From Rhizobium grahamii CCGE 502 (GTDB taxonomy: Bacteria; Pseudomonadota; Alphaproteobacteria; Rhizobiales; Rhizobiaceae), in the NCBI RefSeq assembly GCF_000298315.2, contig NZ_AEYE02000004.1, forward strand, positions 124,001 through 188,000: a stretch of DNA of 64,000 bases, given 5' to 3'. Shown piece after piece: positions 18,252-27,224 of the stretch. The notes beneath the pieces are model-generated. The model saw nothing but the letters and a program-made list of their open reading frames with translations. It was not told the origin of the DNA and did no database searches. The position numbers were made by a program, and so were the translations under genes. Numbering within the stretch: the stretch's first letter is position 1; the number at the start of each line of letters is the position of its first letter.

Positions 18252-19904
18252 ATGAACATGGCATCCCAATCCATTTTGACCGCCGACAAGGACTGGTGGC
18301 GGGGCGCGGTGATCTATCAGATCTACCCGCGCTCCTACCAGGACTCCAACGGCGACGGCATCGGCGATCTGAAGGGCATCACTGCCCGACTGCCGCATGT
18401 CGCGGCCCTCGGCGCCGACGCGATCTGGATCTCGCCGTTCTTCACCTCGCCGATGCGCGATTTCGGCTATGACGTTTCCGACTACGAAAACGTCGATCCG
18501 ATTTTTGGCACGCTGGTGGACTTCGACACGCTGATAGCAGAAGCCCATCGCCTCGGTATCCGCGTGATGATCGACCTCGTCATCTCGCACAGCTCGGACC
18601 AGCATCCTTGGTTCGTCGAAAGCCGCACGAGCAAGACGAACGCCAAGGCGGATTGGTATGTCTGGGCCGATGCCAAGCCTGATGGCACGCCGCCGAACAA
18701 CTGGCTCTCGATCTTCGGTGGGTCTGCATGGGCGTGGGACCCAACGCGCATGCAGTACTACATGCACAACTTCCTGACCTCGCAGCCGGACATGAACCTG
18801 CACAATCCCGAGGTCCAGGACCGCCTGCTGGATGTCGTGCGCTTCTGGCTGAAGCGGGGCGTCGATGGTTTTCGTCTCGATACGATCAACTTCTACTTCC
18901 ATGACAAGGAGCTGCGCGACAATCCGGCGCTGCCCCCCGAGCGTCGCAACGCGTCCACTGCTCCAGCGGTCAATCCCTATAACTTCCAGGAACACGTCTA
19001 CGACAAGAACCGCCCGGAGAACCTCGAGTTTCTCAAGCGGTTCCGCGCCGTGCTCGAGGAGTTTCCGGCGATTGCCGCCGTCGGCGAGGTGGGCGACAGT
19101 CAGCGCGGTCTCGAGATCGTCGGCGAATACACATCAGGCAACGACAAGATGCATATGTGTTATGCCTTCGAGTTCCTGGCGCCCGATCCCCTGGCTCCCG
19201 AGCGGGTTGAAGAGGTCATGGAAGACTTCGCTGCGGCAGCACCGGATGGCTGGGCCTGCTGGGCTTTCTCCAACCACGATGTCATGCGCCATGTCAGCCG
19301 CTGGGGGGCGCTGGTCGCCGATCGCGATGCCTTTGCCAAGCAGTATGCGTCCTTGCTGCTGACGTTGCGCGGCTCGGTCTGCCTCTATCAAGGCGAGGAA
19401 CTCGGCCTCACCGAAGCCGATCTTGCCTACCAGGACCTGCAGGACCCGTACGGCATCCAGTTCTGGCCGGAGTTCAAGGGCCGTGACGGCTGCCGCACGC
19501 CGATGGTGTGGGACAGTCAGGTTGCTCAGGGTGGCTTCTCCACCGTCAAGCCGTGGCTGCCTGTTCCGGTCGAACACATCTTGCGCGCCGTCAGCGTCCA
19601 GCAGGGCGACGAGACCTCGGTGCTCGAGCACTATCGCCGCTTCCTCGCCTTCCGCAAGCAGCATCCGGCCTTTGCCAAGGGCGAGATCGAGTTCATGGAA
19701 CCACAGGACGACGTGCTGATTTTCGTGCGCGAATACGGCAACGAAAAGCTGCTTTGTGTCTTCAACATGAGCGTGACCGAAAGCGCAGCTGTTTTGCCCG
19801 CTGGCGACTGGCAGGCGTTGACGGGCCACGGCTTCGTCAGCAATAACTACGGTGAGAAGATCGATATTCCGGCATGGGGAGCGTATTTCGCTCGTCTCGC
19901 CTGA
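18252..19904 (+). CDS. aglA: Alpha-glucosidase AglA (GH13)
   Basis: AglA hydrolyses imported alpha-glucosides to glucose in the cytoplasm. The 550-residue product has the GH13 regions in order: DKDWWRGAVIYQIYPRSYQD, DLVISHSSDQHPWF, nucleophile Asp210 in DGFRLDTINF, acid/base Glu279 in AVGEVGD, and Asp343 in FSNHDVMRH. No signal peptide is seen. ATG at 18258 (AGGAAA 7 nt upstream) is an equally good or better start than 18252. It lies between aglG and aglK, the standard position, so uptake and hydrolysis are expressed together. Confidence 0.95.
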   Translation: MNMASQSILTADKDWWRGAVIYQIYPRSYQDSNGDGIGDLKGITARLPHVAALGADAIWISPFFTSPMRDFGYDVSDYENVDPIFGTLVDFDTLIAEAHRLGIRVMIDLVISHSSDQHPWFVESRTSKTNAKADWYVWADAKPDGTPPNNWLSIFGGSAWAWDPTRMQYYMHNFLTSQPDMNLHNPEVQDRLLDVVRFWLKRGVDGFRLDTINFYFHDKELRDNPALPPERRNASTAPAVNPYNFQEHVYDKNRPENLEFLKRFRAVLEEFPAIAAVGEVGDSQRGLEIVGEYTSGNDKMHMCYAFEFLAPDPLAPERVEEVMEDFAAAAPDGWACWAFSNHDVMRHVSRWGALVADRDAFAKQYASLLLTLRGSVCLYQGEELGLTEADLAYQDLQDPYGIQFWPEFKGRDGCRTPMVWDSQVAQGGFSTVKPWLPVPVEHILRAVSVQQGDETSVLEHYRRFLAFRKQHPAFAKGEIEFMEPQDDVLIFVREYGNEKLLCVFNMSVTESAAVLPAGDWQALTGHGFVSNNYGEKIDIPAWGAYFARLA

Positions 19905-19924
19905 CGATTCTGGAGGAGGAATTA

Positions 19925-21016
19925 ATGACTGGACTGACGCTCAAGGATATTCGCAAATCCTACGGCTCCGTGGACGTTCTTCACGGGATCGATCTTGAGA
20001 TCAAGGAGGGCGAGTTCGTTGTGTTCGTCGGTCCTTCGGGCTGCGGAAAATCCACGCTGTTGCGCATGATTGCCGGCCTGGAGAACATCACCGGCGGTGA
20101 CATGTACATCGACGGCCAACTGGTCAACGATGTGCCGCCCTCGAAGCGCGGCATCGCCATGGTGTTCCAATCCTACGCGCTCTATCCGCACATGACGGTT
20201 TACGACAATATGGCGTTCGGCATGAAGATCGCCGGCGAAAGCAAGCAGGAGATCGATCGCCGTGTTCGTGCTGCGGCCGACAGCCTGCAGCTCGGCAAGT
20301 ATCTCGATCGTCTGCCGAAGGCACTCTCCGGTGGTCAGCGCCAGCGCGTGGCCATCGGTCGCGCCATCTGCCGCAACCCCAAGGTCTTCCTCTTCGACGA
20401 ACCGCTGTCGAACCTCGATGCAGCGCTTCGTGTCGCAACCCGCATCGAGATTGCCCGCCTCAGCGAACAGATGGCCGGCACGACAATGATCTACGTCACC
20501 CACGACCAGGTCGAAGCGATGACACTTGCTGACCGCATCGTTGTCCTCTCCGCAGGCAATATCGAGCAGGTCGGTGCACCGCTAGAACTCTACGAGCGCC
20601 CGGCAAACCTCTTCGTCGCGAAGTTCATCGGCTCTCCGGCCATGAACGTCATTCCGTCGACCATAACCGAGGCCGGCAACACGACGACGGTGACGCTGAC
20701 AGGCGGCAAGTCGGTGACGTTGGATATTGCGACAGCGGCCTCCGAGAAGGGCAAGACGGCAAGCTTTGGCGTCCGCCCTGAAGATCTGCGTGTCGCCGGC
20801 GCTGGCGACGACTACCTCTTCGAAGGCGAAGTCTCGATCGTCGAGGCGCTCGGTGAAGTGACGCTTCTCTACATCGAGGGCCTCGTCCCGGGCGAACCGA
20901 TCATCGTCAAGCTGCCTGGCATTTACGACATCAAGAAGGGCCAGAAAATGCACTTCTCTGCCGACCGTTCCAAATTGCATCTCTTTGATGCGGAAGGGCG
21001 CACGTATCGTAAATAA
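19925..21016 (+). CDS. aglK: Alpha-glucoside ABC transporter ATP-binding protein AglK
   Basis: AglK is the MalK/UgpC-type ATPase driving AglF-AglG. The 363-residue product has Walker A GPSGCGKST (residues 36-44), Q-loop FQSYALYPHM, signature LSGGQRQR (134-141), Walker B VFLFDEP (154-160) and the switch His193 in VTHDQVEAMT, followed by a C-terminal OB-fold (TOBE) domain. The start at 19925 follows GGAGGAGGAA; the longer frame to 19874 overlaps aglA and has no family similarity. It is the last gene of the operon, followed by a good terminator. Confidence 0.95.
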   Translation: MTGLTLKDIRKSYGSVDVLHGIDLEIKEGEFVVFVGPSGCGKSTLLRMIAGLENITGGDMYIDGQLVNDVPPSKRGIAMVFQSYALYPHMTVYDNMAFGMKIAGESKQEIDRRVRAAADSLQLGKYLDRLPKALSGGQRQRVAIGRAICRNPKVFLFDEPLSNLDAALRVATRIEIARLSEQMAGTTMIYVTHDQVEAMTLADRIVVLSAGNIEQVGAPLELYERPANLFVAKFIGSPAMNVIPSTITEAGNTTTVTLTGGKSVTLDIATAASEKGKTASFGVRPEDLRVAGAGDDYLFEGEVSIVEALGEVTLLYIEGLVPGEPIIVKLPGIYDIKKGQKMHFSADRSKLHLFDAEGRTYRK

Positions 21017-21045
21017 AACTGCTCCAAGCGGGTGCAGCAAGAAAC

Positions 21046-21082
21046 AAAGCCCGGCGAACGCCAAGCGTTGCCGGGCTTTTTA
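21046..21082 (+). terminator. Rho-independent terminator of aglEFGAK
   Basis: AAAGCCCGGC (21046-21055) pairs with GCCGGGCTTT (21070-21079), extended inward by AACG/CGTT after a one-base bulge, and runs into TTTTTA. It lies about 30 nt after the aglK stop. Confidence 0.88.
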
Positions 21083-21286
21083 TGTATCTGATCGGAAACA
21101 ATATTATTTGCGCAGATAGGCGCCGTCGTTCGCTGTGTACGCCGCTCGATATCGAAACTGCTCTCACCTTCTGTTAAGCATCGCCCGCTAGTATTTCCTC
21201 ATTGAGTATCGAGGGGAATACGGGCGGTGGCTCCATCCAATCCAATGCCTTCCGGGCAGCACTTTCTGAACAAAGAGGAATCCTTC

Positions 21287-21640
21287 ATGTACGACCGCGA
21301 AGTGCGGTTCAGAATGGAGGATACGAGGAATGCCGCACGCATCGAGTATACCGAGAAGGGGGTCATGCACATGGCGTCCCGGCGGTGCGATATCATCCGC
21401 ATTTCGAAGAGTACGGCGGTTCTCGCGCTCCTCACCCAATACGCCCTTCCGAAGCAGTTCTATCTCGATATTCCGGACGCGCGCATCACCAAAGTCGGCT
21501 GCATGCTGATGCGTGTGAATGCAAACAACACGATCGAGGTCCGGTTCCTGCGCATGCTGAACGACAAGGAGCTGAACAAGATCTTCGTCTACAGCACACA
21601 TCCGGCGCACCGCGATCGCGTGCTCGATATCCGCGCCTGA
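21287..21640 (+). CDS. PilZ-like small protein (tentative)
   Basis: The 117-residue product (MYDREVRFRMEDTRNAARIE) is soluble. The spacing R-NAA-R near the N-terminus, followed by a beta-rich stretch RRCDIIRISKSTAVLAL and a later VRFLRMLNDKELN, resembles a PilZ domain, the cyclic-di-GMP sensor. The second PilZ motif (D/N-x-S-x-x-G) is not clean, so ligand binding is uncertain. I start at 21287, preceded by AGAGGAA at 6 nt; the frame stays open to GTG 21227. It is a single gene between aglK and the convergent edd, each side closed by a terminator. Confidence 0.55.
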   Translation: MYDREVRFRMEDTRNAARIEYTEKGVMHMASRRCDIIRISKSTAVLALLTQYALPKQFYLDIPDARITKVGCMLMRVNANNTIEVRFLRMLNDKELNKIFVYSTHPAHRDRVLDIRA

Positions 21641-21649
21641 GTTCTCAGA

Positions 21650-21701
21650 CCATCAAAAGACAAAGCCCGCGAGCTTCCTCGCGGGCTTTGTCTTTTGATG
21701 G
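21650..21701. terminator. Bidirectional terminator with perfect 24-bp stem
   Basis: The arms at 21650-21673 and 21678-21701 are exact reverse complements over 24 bp around the loop CTTC. The GC core is GCCCGCGAG, flanked by AGACAAA on one side and TTTGTCT on the other, so a U-rich tract follows the core on both strands. It separates the PilZ-like gene from edd and should stop both. Confidence 0.92.
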
Positions 21702-21712
21702 CTGGCTGCCGC

Positions 21713-23533
21713 CTAGTGGAACAGCACACTCGCACCACGATCCGACGGGCCAACCGCCCGGCGGAAGGGCGCAAACAGGTCGCGGCCCATGCCGAATTCG
21801 TTCTCCGACAGGTCGGCGACCGCCGACTCGCGCTCAGCCATGTCGGCTGCGTCGACCAGAACTTCCAAAGTGCCGGCGATCGCATCGAGACGGATGATAT
21901 CGCCGTCCTTGATGCGAGCGATCGGGCCGCCATCGACAGCCTCGGGCGTGACGTGGATCGCCGCCGGCACTTTGCCGGAGGCGCCCGACATGCGGCCGTC
22001 GGTCAGTAGCGCGACGCGGAAGCCGCGATCCTGCAGCACGCCGAGCGGCGGCGTCAGCTTGTGCAGTTCCGGCATGCCGTTGGCCTTCGGTCCCTGGAAG
22101 CGCACGACGGCGATGAAATCCTTGTTCAGCTTGCCTTCCTTGAAGGCGTCCTGCAGTTCCTGCTGGCTATGGAAGACAACGGCCGGTGCTTCGATGACGT
22201 GCCGATCCGGCTTGACCGCCGAGATCTTGATGACGGCCTTGCCGATATTGCCGCGAAGCATCTTCAGGCCGCCATTGGCCTGGAACGGCGTTTCGATATT
22301 GGCAAGCACCTTGGGGTCGACGCTCTTCTCAGGCGCCGGCTCGCGCACGATCGCGCCGTCGTCGCCGAGGCGGGGGTCGATCGTGTAGGCCTGCAGGCCA
22401 TGTCCGAAGACGGTGCGTACGTCATCATGCACCATGCCGTGCTTGAGCAGTTCCTTGATGAGGAAGCCCATGCCGCCGGCGGCGTGGAAGTGGTTCACGT
22501 CGGCAAGGCCGTTCGGATAGACGCGCGCCAGCAGCGGCACGATCTCGGAGAGCTCGGCAATATCCTGCCAGGTGAGCTGGATACCGGCTGCCCGCGCCAT
22601 GGCGACGAGGTGCAGCGTGTGGTTCGTCGAGCCGCCGGTGGCATGCAGGCCGACGACACCGTTGACGACCGAGCGCTCATCGATCATCTCGCCGGCGGGC
22701 GTGAATTCGTTGCCCTGCGCGGTGATCGCCAGCGCCCGCTTGGCCGCTTCGCGCGTGAAGGCTTCGCGCAGCGGCGTGCCTGGATTGATGAAGGAGGAGC
22801 CAGGCATATGGAAGCCCATGATTTCCATCAGCATCTGGTTCGAGTTCGCCGTACCGTAGAAGGTGCAGGTGCCCGGACCGTGATACGACTTCGATTCCGC
22901 TTCCAGCAATTCGGCACGGCCAACCTTGCCTTCGGCATAGAGCTGGCGCACGCGCGACTTTTCGTCGTTCGGCAGTCCCGACGTCATCGGGCCGGCAGGA
23001 ACGAAGATCGCGGGCAGATGTCCGAAGGAGAGGGCGGCGATGACGAGACCCGGCACGATCTTGTCACAGACGCCGAGGAAGAGAGCGGCATCGAACATGT
23101 TGTGGGAGAGGCCAACGCCGGCCGCCATCGCGATCAGGTCGCGGGAAAACAACGAGAGCTCCATCCCCGGCTGACCCTGGGTGACGCCGTCGCACATGGC
23201 GGGAACAGCGCCTGCGACCTGTGCAATGCCGCCGGCCTCGGCTGCCGCCTCGCGGATAATCGCGGGATAGGTCTCGAACGGCTGATGCGCGGAGAGCATG
23301 TCATTGTAGGAGGTGATGATGCCGAGATTGGGCACGCGGTCCCCCGCAAGCGCGTCTTTCTCGGCGGGGGAACAGACCGCAAAGCCGTGTGCAAGGTTGG
23401 CGCATCCGAGAACCGAGCGGCTCACACTCTTCGAGGCGGCGTTGCGCAGGCGCTCCAGATAAAGTCCGCGCGTCGGCTTCGATCGTTCGACAATGCGGGC
23501 GGTGATCGCAGAAATGCGTGCATTAGCGGACAT
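21713..23533 (-). CDS. edd: Phosphogluconate dehydratase Edd
   Basis: Edd dehydrates 6-phosphogluconate to KDPG, the first committed Entner-Doudoroff step, in the cytoplasm. The 606-residue product is an IlvD/Edd-family iron-sulfur enzyme: [40 protein letters not shown] and [19 protein letters not shown] are the expected conserved blocks with cluster cysteines. It is last of a zwf-pgl-edd run on the - strand, 60 nt after pgl. The KDPG aldolase gene eda is not in the window. Its 3' end lies 11 nt from the bidirectional terminator. Confidence 0.96.
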   Translation of the reverse strand: MSANARISAITARIVERSKPTRGLYLERLRNAASKSVSRSVLGCANLAHGFAVCSPAEKDALAGDRVPNLGIITSYNDMLSAHQPFETYPAIIREAAAEAGGIAQVAGAVPAMCDGVTQGQPGMELSLFSRDLIAMAAGVGLSHNMFDAALFLGVCDKIVPGLVIAALSFGHLPAIFVPAGPMTSGLPNDEKSRVRQLYAEGKVGRAELLEAESKSYHGPGTCTFYGTANSNQMLMEIMGFHMPGSSFINPGTPLREAFTREAAKRALAITAQGNEFTPAGEMIDERSVVNGVVGLHATGGSTNHTLHLVAMARAAGIQLTWQDIAELSEIVPLLARVYPNGLADVNHFHAAGGMGFLIKELLKHGMVHDDVRTVFGHGLQAYTIDPRLGDDGAIVREPAPEKSVDPKVLANIETPFQANGGLKMLRGNIGKAVIKISAVKPDRHVIEAPAVVFHSQQELQDAFKEGKLNKDFIAVVRFQGPKANGMPELHKLTPPLGVLQDRGFRVALLTDGRMSGASGKVPAAIHVTPEAVDGGPIARIKDGDIIRLDAIAGTLEVLVDAADMAERESAVADLSENEFGMGRDLFAPFRRAVGPSDRGASVLFH

Positions 23534-23593
23534 GGGAGGTATCCTGCCTTGTTTGCTCTTCAGTTTTTCGTTCGCGGCTATCGGGCCGAAGGC

Positions 23594-24292
23594 TTATGGA
23601 GCCCAGTAGATTTCGACGGGGCTCACTGCCCGCCGCAGAATGGCGCGGATCGGCATCTCTGCCTCGTCGCCGGCGCCTTCCGCTTTCGCCAGGACGTCCT
23701 TTTTGCTCTCGCCTTCGATATGAAGCACGAGCAGCTTTGCATCCTGGAGGCTGGAGAAGGTGAAGGTCAGCCGCGGTTCGCCCGCGCCGTCAGCCTCCAT
23801 GGTGATGATACCGCGCGGCGTCTTCGGGTCTAGGGCGGCTTTGAGGTTGCTGCCATCAGGGAAGAACGAGGCGGTGTGGCCATCACCACCCATCCCGAGG
23901 ATTGCAACATCGAAGGGATTGCCGATTGTTTCGGTCGCCTTCGTCGCGAGCTTTGCCGCGTCCTCGACCGAAGCTGCCGCCTGGTAGAGCGGCAGGAAAT
24001 TCGCTGCCTTGGCCTTGTTCTGTAGCAGGTTTTCGGCCACCAGCAGATGGTTCGAGCGCGGATTGTCGGCCGGCACGAAACGTTCGTCGACCAGTGTGAT
24101 CGTCACCTTGGTCCAGTCGAGATCGCGCGCCGAAAGCTCCTGGAAGAAGCGCTTCGGCGTCGAGCCCCCGGAAACGGCAAAGGTTGCCGCTCCCCGTGCG
24201 TCGATTGCCGCGGAAAGCGACGCAGCGACTTTGTCTGCTAGGTTGCGAGCCAGTTCCGCGCCATTGGCAAAAGCATGCATCGTCGCTGCCAT
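23594..24292 (-). CDS. pgl: 6-phosphogluconolactonase Pgl
   Basis: Pgl hydrolyses 6-phosphogluconolactone between the Zwf and Edd steps. The 232-residue product is of the DevB/NagB-like type: AATFAVSGGSTPKRFFQELS near residues 35-55, TITLVDERFVPADNPRSN, and VAILGMGGDGHTASFFPDG near residue 150. These are the phosphosugar-binding loops of the family. It lies 11 nt after zwf, so the two are in one transcript. Confidence 0.95.
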   Translation of the reverse strand: MAATMHAFANGAELARNLADKVAASLSAAIDARGAATFAVSGGSTPKRFFQELSARDLDWTKVTITLVDERFVPADNPRSNHLLVAENLLQNKAKAANFLPLYQAAASVEDAAKLATKATETIGNPFDVAILGMGGDGHTASFFPDGSNLKAALDPKTPRGIITMEADGAGEPRLTFTFSSLQDAKLLVLHIEGESKKDVLAKAEGAGDEAEMPIRAILRRAVSPVEIYWAP

Positions 24293-24303
24293 CGTCTCTG
24301 ATC

Positions 24304-25779
24304 CTACAGGTTGTCGTGCCAGGTGCGGCCATCACGCTCGATGAGCGCGATCGACTGGCTGGGGCCCCAGGTGCCAGCGGTGTAACCCTGAACCTTCTGG
24401 CCGGTGGATTCCCAGCCCTTCAGGATCGGGTCGACCCACTGCCACGCCGCCTCGACTTCGTCGCGGCGCATGAACAGTGTCTGGTTGGAGCGGATAACGT
24501 CCATCAGCAGGCGTTCATAGGCGTCCGGGTTGCGGACCTGGAAGGCGTCGGCGAAGCTCATATCGAGCGACACGTTGCGCAGACGCATGCCGCCCGGGCC
24601 GGGGTCTTTGATCATCAGCGACTGCTTGACGCCTTCATCAGGCTGCAGGCGGATGATGAGCTGGTTCTGGTTGATACGACCGGCGGACTGGTCGAAGACC
24701 GAGTGCGGGATCGGCTTGAAAGTGATGACGATCTCCGACATACGACCCGCAAGGCGCTTGCCGGTGCGGATGTAGAAGGGAACGCCAGCCCAGCGCCAAT
24801 TGCCGATCTCCGCCTTGATCGCCACGAAGGTCTCGGTGTTCGAAACGCCGCCTTCGAGTTCTTCCAGGTAGCCTTTGACCGGACCGCTGCCGGAAGCGCC
24901 AGCCCGATACTGGCCGCGAACGGTGCTGGTCTCGACGTTCGATGCGTTGATCGGCTTCAATGCACGCAGCACTTTCAGCTTCTCGTCGCGAACGGCTTCG
25001 GAGTCCATCGAGGAGGGGACTTCCATCGCCACCAGGCAGACGAGCTGCATGATGTGATTTTGCACCATGTCGCGCAGCGCGCCAGCGGTGTCGTAATATC
25101 CGGCGCGGCCTTCGAGGCCGACCGACTCCGCGACCGTGATCTGTACGTGGTCGATATGGTTGGCGTTCCACAGCGGCTCGTAGAGGGCGTTGGCAAAGCG
25201 CAGCGCCATCAGGTTCTGCACCGTTTCCTTGCCGAGATAGTGGTCGATACGGAAGATCTGTTCTTCCTTGAAGACCTTGCCGATGGTGTCGTTCAACTGC
25301 AGGGCGGAAGCGAGATCACGGCCGATCGGCTTCTCGACCACGATACGGGTCGACTTGGTGATCAGCTTGTGGTCATGGATCTTTTGCGAAATGTCGCCGA
25401 AAATGCCCGGTGCGACGGCGAGGTAGAAGGCGCGAACGCGCTCCTTGCCTTCGTCCAACAGTTTCTTCAGCTGATCCCAGCCGGAATCCGAGCGCGCATC
25501 GACTGGTACGTAGTAGAGGCGCTGCAGGAATTTCGCGACTTCGGCCTCGTCATACTCACCCTTCTTGAGATGCTCCTTCAGGGCGTCCTGGGCAAACTTG
25601 CGATATTCCTCGTGCGTGAGCGGGCTACGCGAGGCGCCGATAATGCGGGTCGGCTCGGAGAATTGTCCCTCGACCTGCCGGTGGTAAAGGGCCGGCAGCA
25701 ACTTGCGTTCTGCAAGGTCGCCGCTGCCGCCGAAAACGACATAATCAAAGGGTTCAACGGGGATGGTTTGGCTGCTCAT
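24304..25779 (-). CDS. zwf: Glucose-6-phosphate 1-dehydrogenase Zwf
   Basis: Zwf oxidises glucose 6-phosphate to 6-phosphogluconolactone with NADP, the entry to the pentose phosphate and Entner-Doudoroff routes. The 491-residue product has the nucleotide-binding GGSGDLAERKLLPALY (residues 18-33), EKPIGRDLASA and the active-site signature RIDHYLGKE (177-185). The start at ATG 25779 has GAGAGA about 9 nt upstream; a TTG five codons earlier is possible. It leads the zwf-pgl-edd operon. Confidence 0.96.
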   Translation of the reverse strand: MSSQTIPVEPFDYVVFGGSGDLAERKLLPALYHRQVEGQFSEPTRIIGASRSPLTHEEYRKFAQDALKEHLKKGEYDEAEVAKFLQRLYYVPVDARSDSGWDQLKKLLDEGKERVRAFYLAVAPGIFGDISQKIHDHKLITKSTRIVVEKPIGRDLASALQLNDTIGKVFKEEQIFRIDHYLGKETVQNLMALRFANALYEPLWNANHIDHVQITVAESVGLEGRAGYYDTAGALRDMVQNHIMQLVCLVAMEVPSSMDSEAVRDEKLKVLRALKPINASNVETSTVRGQYRAGASGSGPVKGYLEELEGGVSNTETFVAIKAEIGNWRWAGVPFYIRTGKRLAGRMSEIVITFKPIPHSVFDQSAGRINQNQLIIRLQPDEGVKQSLMIKDPGPGGMRLRNVSLDMSFADAFQVRNPDAYERLLMDVIRSNQTLFMRRDEVEAAWQWVDPILKGWESTGQKVQGYTAGTWGPSQSIALIERDGRTWHDNL

Positions 25780-25912
25780 GAGGATGTCTCTCAATCAGAC
25801 GGGTTATTGGCTCTTTAATCTAATCGATTTAAAAAAGCCAGTGTGCGATGCAATGAATCTCTCGGAAAGAGGTTTTAGATCGAATTGCCGCGCGATGAAA
25901 TCCGCAATCTGA
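25780..25912 (-). promoter_or_regulatory. zwf upstream region with AT-rich imperfect palindrome
   Basis: The 133-nt gap between puuB and zwf should hold the zwf promoter. Within it 25814-25833 reads TTTAATCTAATCGATTTAAA, an imperfect inverted repeat (TTTAATC against GATTTAAA). It is a candidate operator; I do not recognise a known consensus such as HexR. Confidence 0.35.
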
Positions 25913-27211
25913 CTAAAACTTGTCGCGCAGCGCGAACCACGAAAGCGCCAGGAAAAGCAGCGGTGCACGCATGGCCGCGCCTCCCGGAAACGCCGGAATA
26001 TCCAGCGACTTGAAGAGCTCCAAATCCGCCGCTTGTCCGAGCACCGTGTCAGCATAGAGCTTTCCACAGTAATTGGACAGCATCACGCCGTGCCCGGAAT
26101 AGCCGCCAATGGACGTCACACCAGGCATCACCTCACGCACGAACGGTTGCCGTGGCATGGTGATGCCGACCGAGCCTCCCCAGGCGTGCGAAATCTCGAT
26201 ATCCCGAAGCGCCGGGTAAATCTCGGCGATTTGTCGGCGGATGTGCTGCGTTATGTCGCGCGGATTGTCGGCCGTATAGGCCTCCCGACCGCCAAAGAGC
26301 AGCCGGCCGTCCTTGGATTTGCGGAAGTAGCGCACGACGAAGCGTGAGTCGGCCACGGCTTCGGCACCCGGCAACACGTCCGGATGCCCTTCGAGCGGCA
26401 CCGTGGCGCCGATAAAGGAGCGGATGGGCATCACGTGGCTTGCCGTTACTGGCTCGAGATTGCCGATGTAGCCGTTGCAGGCGATCAGCGCCCTATCGGC
26501 AGTGATCGTACCCCGCGACGTCTCGATCATCACCTTGCTGCTGCCGTGAAGGATCGCCGAGGCCTTGGTCATCTCGTAAATCTGTGCACCGGCATTGGCT
26601 GCAACGCGGGCGAGCCCGATCAGAAGTTTGAGCGGCTGAATGTGGCCAGTGCCGGTGTCGCGAACGCCGCAATAGTAGCGCGTTGAGCCGAGACGCTCTT
26701 GGGTTTCGGCTTTGTCCATGAAGCGCATGTGCGGATATTTGTAGCGCATCGCCGCGATTTCAGCATTTTCGTAGTAGTCCGCCTTGTAGCTCTCCTTGTG
26801 CGCGACGTTCATCTGACCCGGCATGTACTCCATGTCGATCTGATGCTCGGTCGCGAAATCCATGAGATGGTGCTTGGCTGCCTCGGCCAGATCGAACAAT
26901 GCGCGCGAGCGTTCGTAGCCGATCTTTTCCTCAAGCTCTTCCGGCCACCAGCGCTGTCCGGTACCAAGCTGGCCACCATTGCGGCCCGAGGCGCCATCGC
27001 CAACCCGGCACGCCTCGATGAGAACCACCGAGACGCCTGATTTGGCGAGATTGTAGGCGGCTTGAAGGCCGGTGTAGCCGCCGCCGACGATGGCGACGTC
27101 GCAGGTCTTCGAGCCGTCCATTTCCGGGTATGTCGGCCGCTCGCCCGACGTTGCCTGATACCAGGAAATGCCGGGCGCAATGGGACTCTGCCATCTCTCC
27201 TGTGATGTCAT
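25913..27211 (-). CDS. puuB: Gamma-glutamylputrescine oxidase-like FAD enzyme (PuuB type)
   Basis: The 432-residue product is a DAO-family flavoprotein: FAD-binding GGGYTGLQAAYNLAKSGVSV (residues about 42-61), EACRVGDGASGRNGGQLGTG, and a C-terminal GGYSGHGVMLSNYCGKL. PuuB oxidises gamma-glutamylputrescine to the aldehyde in putrescine breakdown. The puuA-like synthetase lies 13 nt upstream on the same strand, which supports this substrate over other amines. The C-terminal hydrophobic tail (LLFLALSWFALRDKF) is typical of these proteins. Confidence 0.85.
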   Translation of the reverse strand: MTSQERWQSPIAPGISWYQATSGERPTYPEMDGSKTCDVAIVGGGYTGLQAAYNLAKSGVSVVLIEACRVGDGASGRNGGQLGTGQRWWPEELEEKIGYERSRALFDLAEAAKHHLMDFATEHQIDMEYMPGQMNVAHKESYKADYYENAEIAAMRYKYPHMRFMDKAETQERLGSTRYYCGVRDTGTGHIQPLKLLIGLARVAANAGAQIYEMTKASAILHGSSKVMIETSRGTITADRALIACNGYIGNLEPVTASHVMPIRSFIGATVPLEGHPDVLPGAEAVADSRFVVRYFRKSKDGRLLFGGREAYTADNPRDITQHIRRQIAEIYPALRDIEISHAWGGSVGITMPRQPFVREVMPGVTSIGGYSGHGVMLSNYCGKLYADTVLGQAADLELFKSLDIPAFPGGAAMRAPLLFLALSWFALRDKF

Positions 27212-27224
27212 GACCGAGTCCTCC

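Noticed and set aside
22061-25818. Two long + strand frames opposite edd and zwf
   Set aside because: Both mirror clear enzymes on the - strand; amino-acid composition is typical of shadows (His, Arg, Asp-rich).
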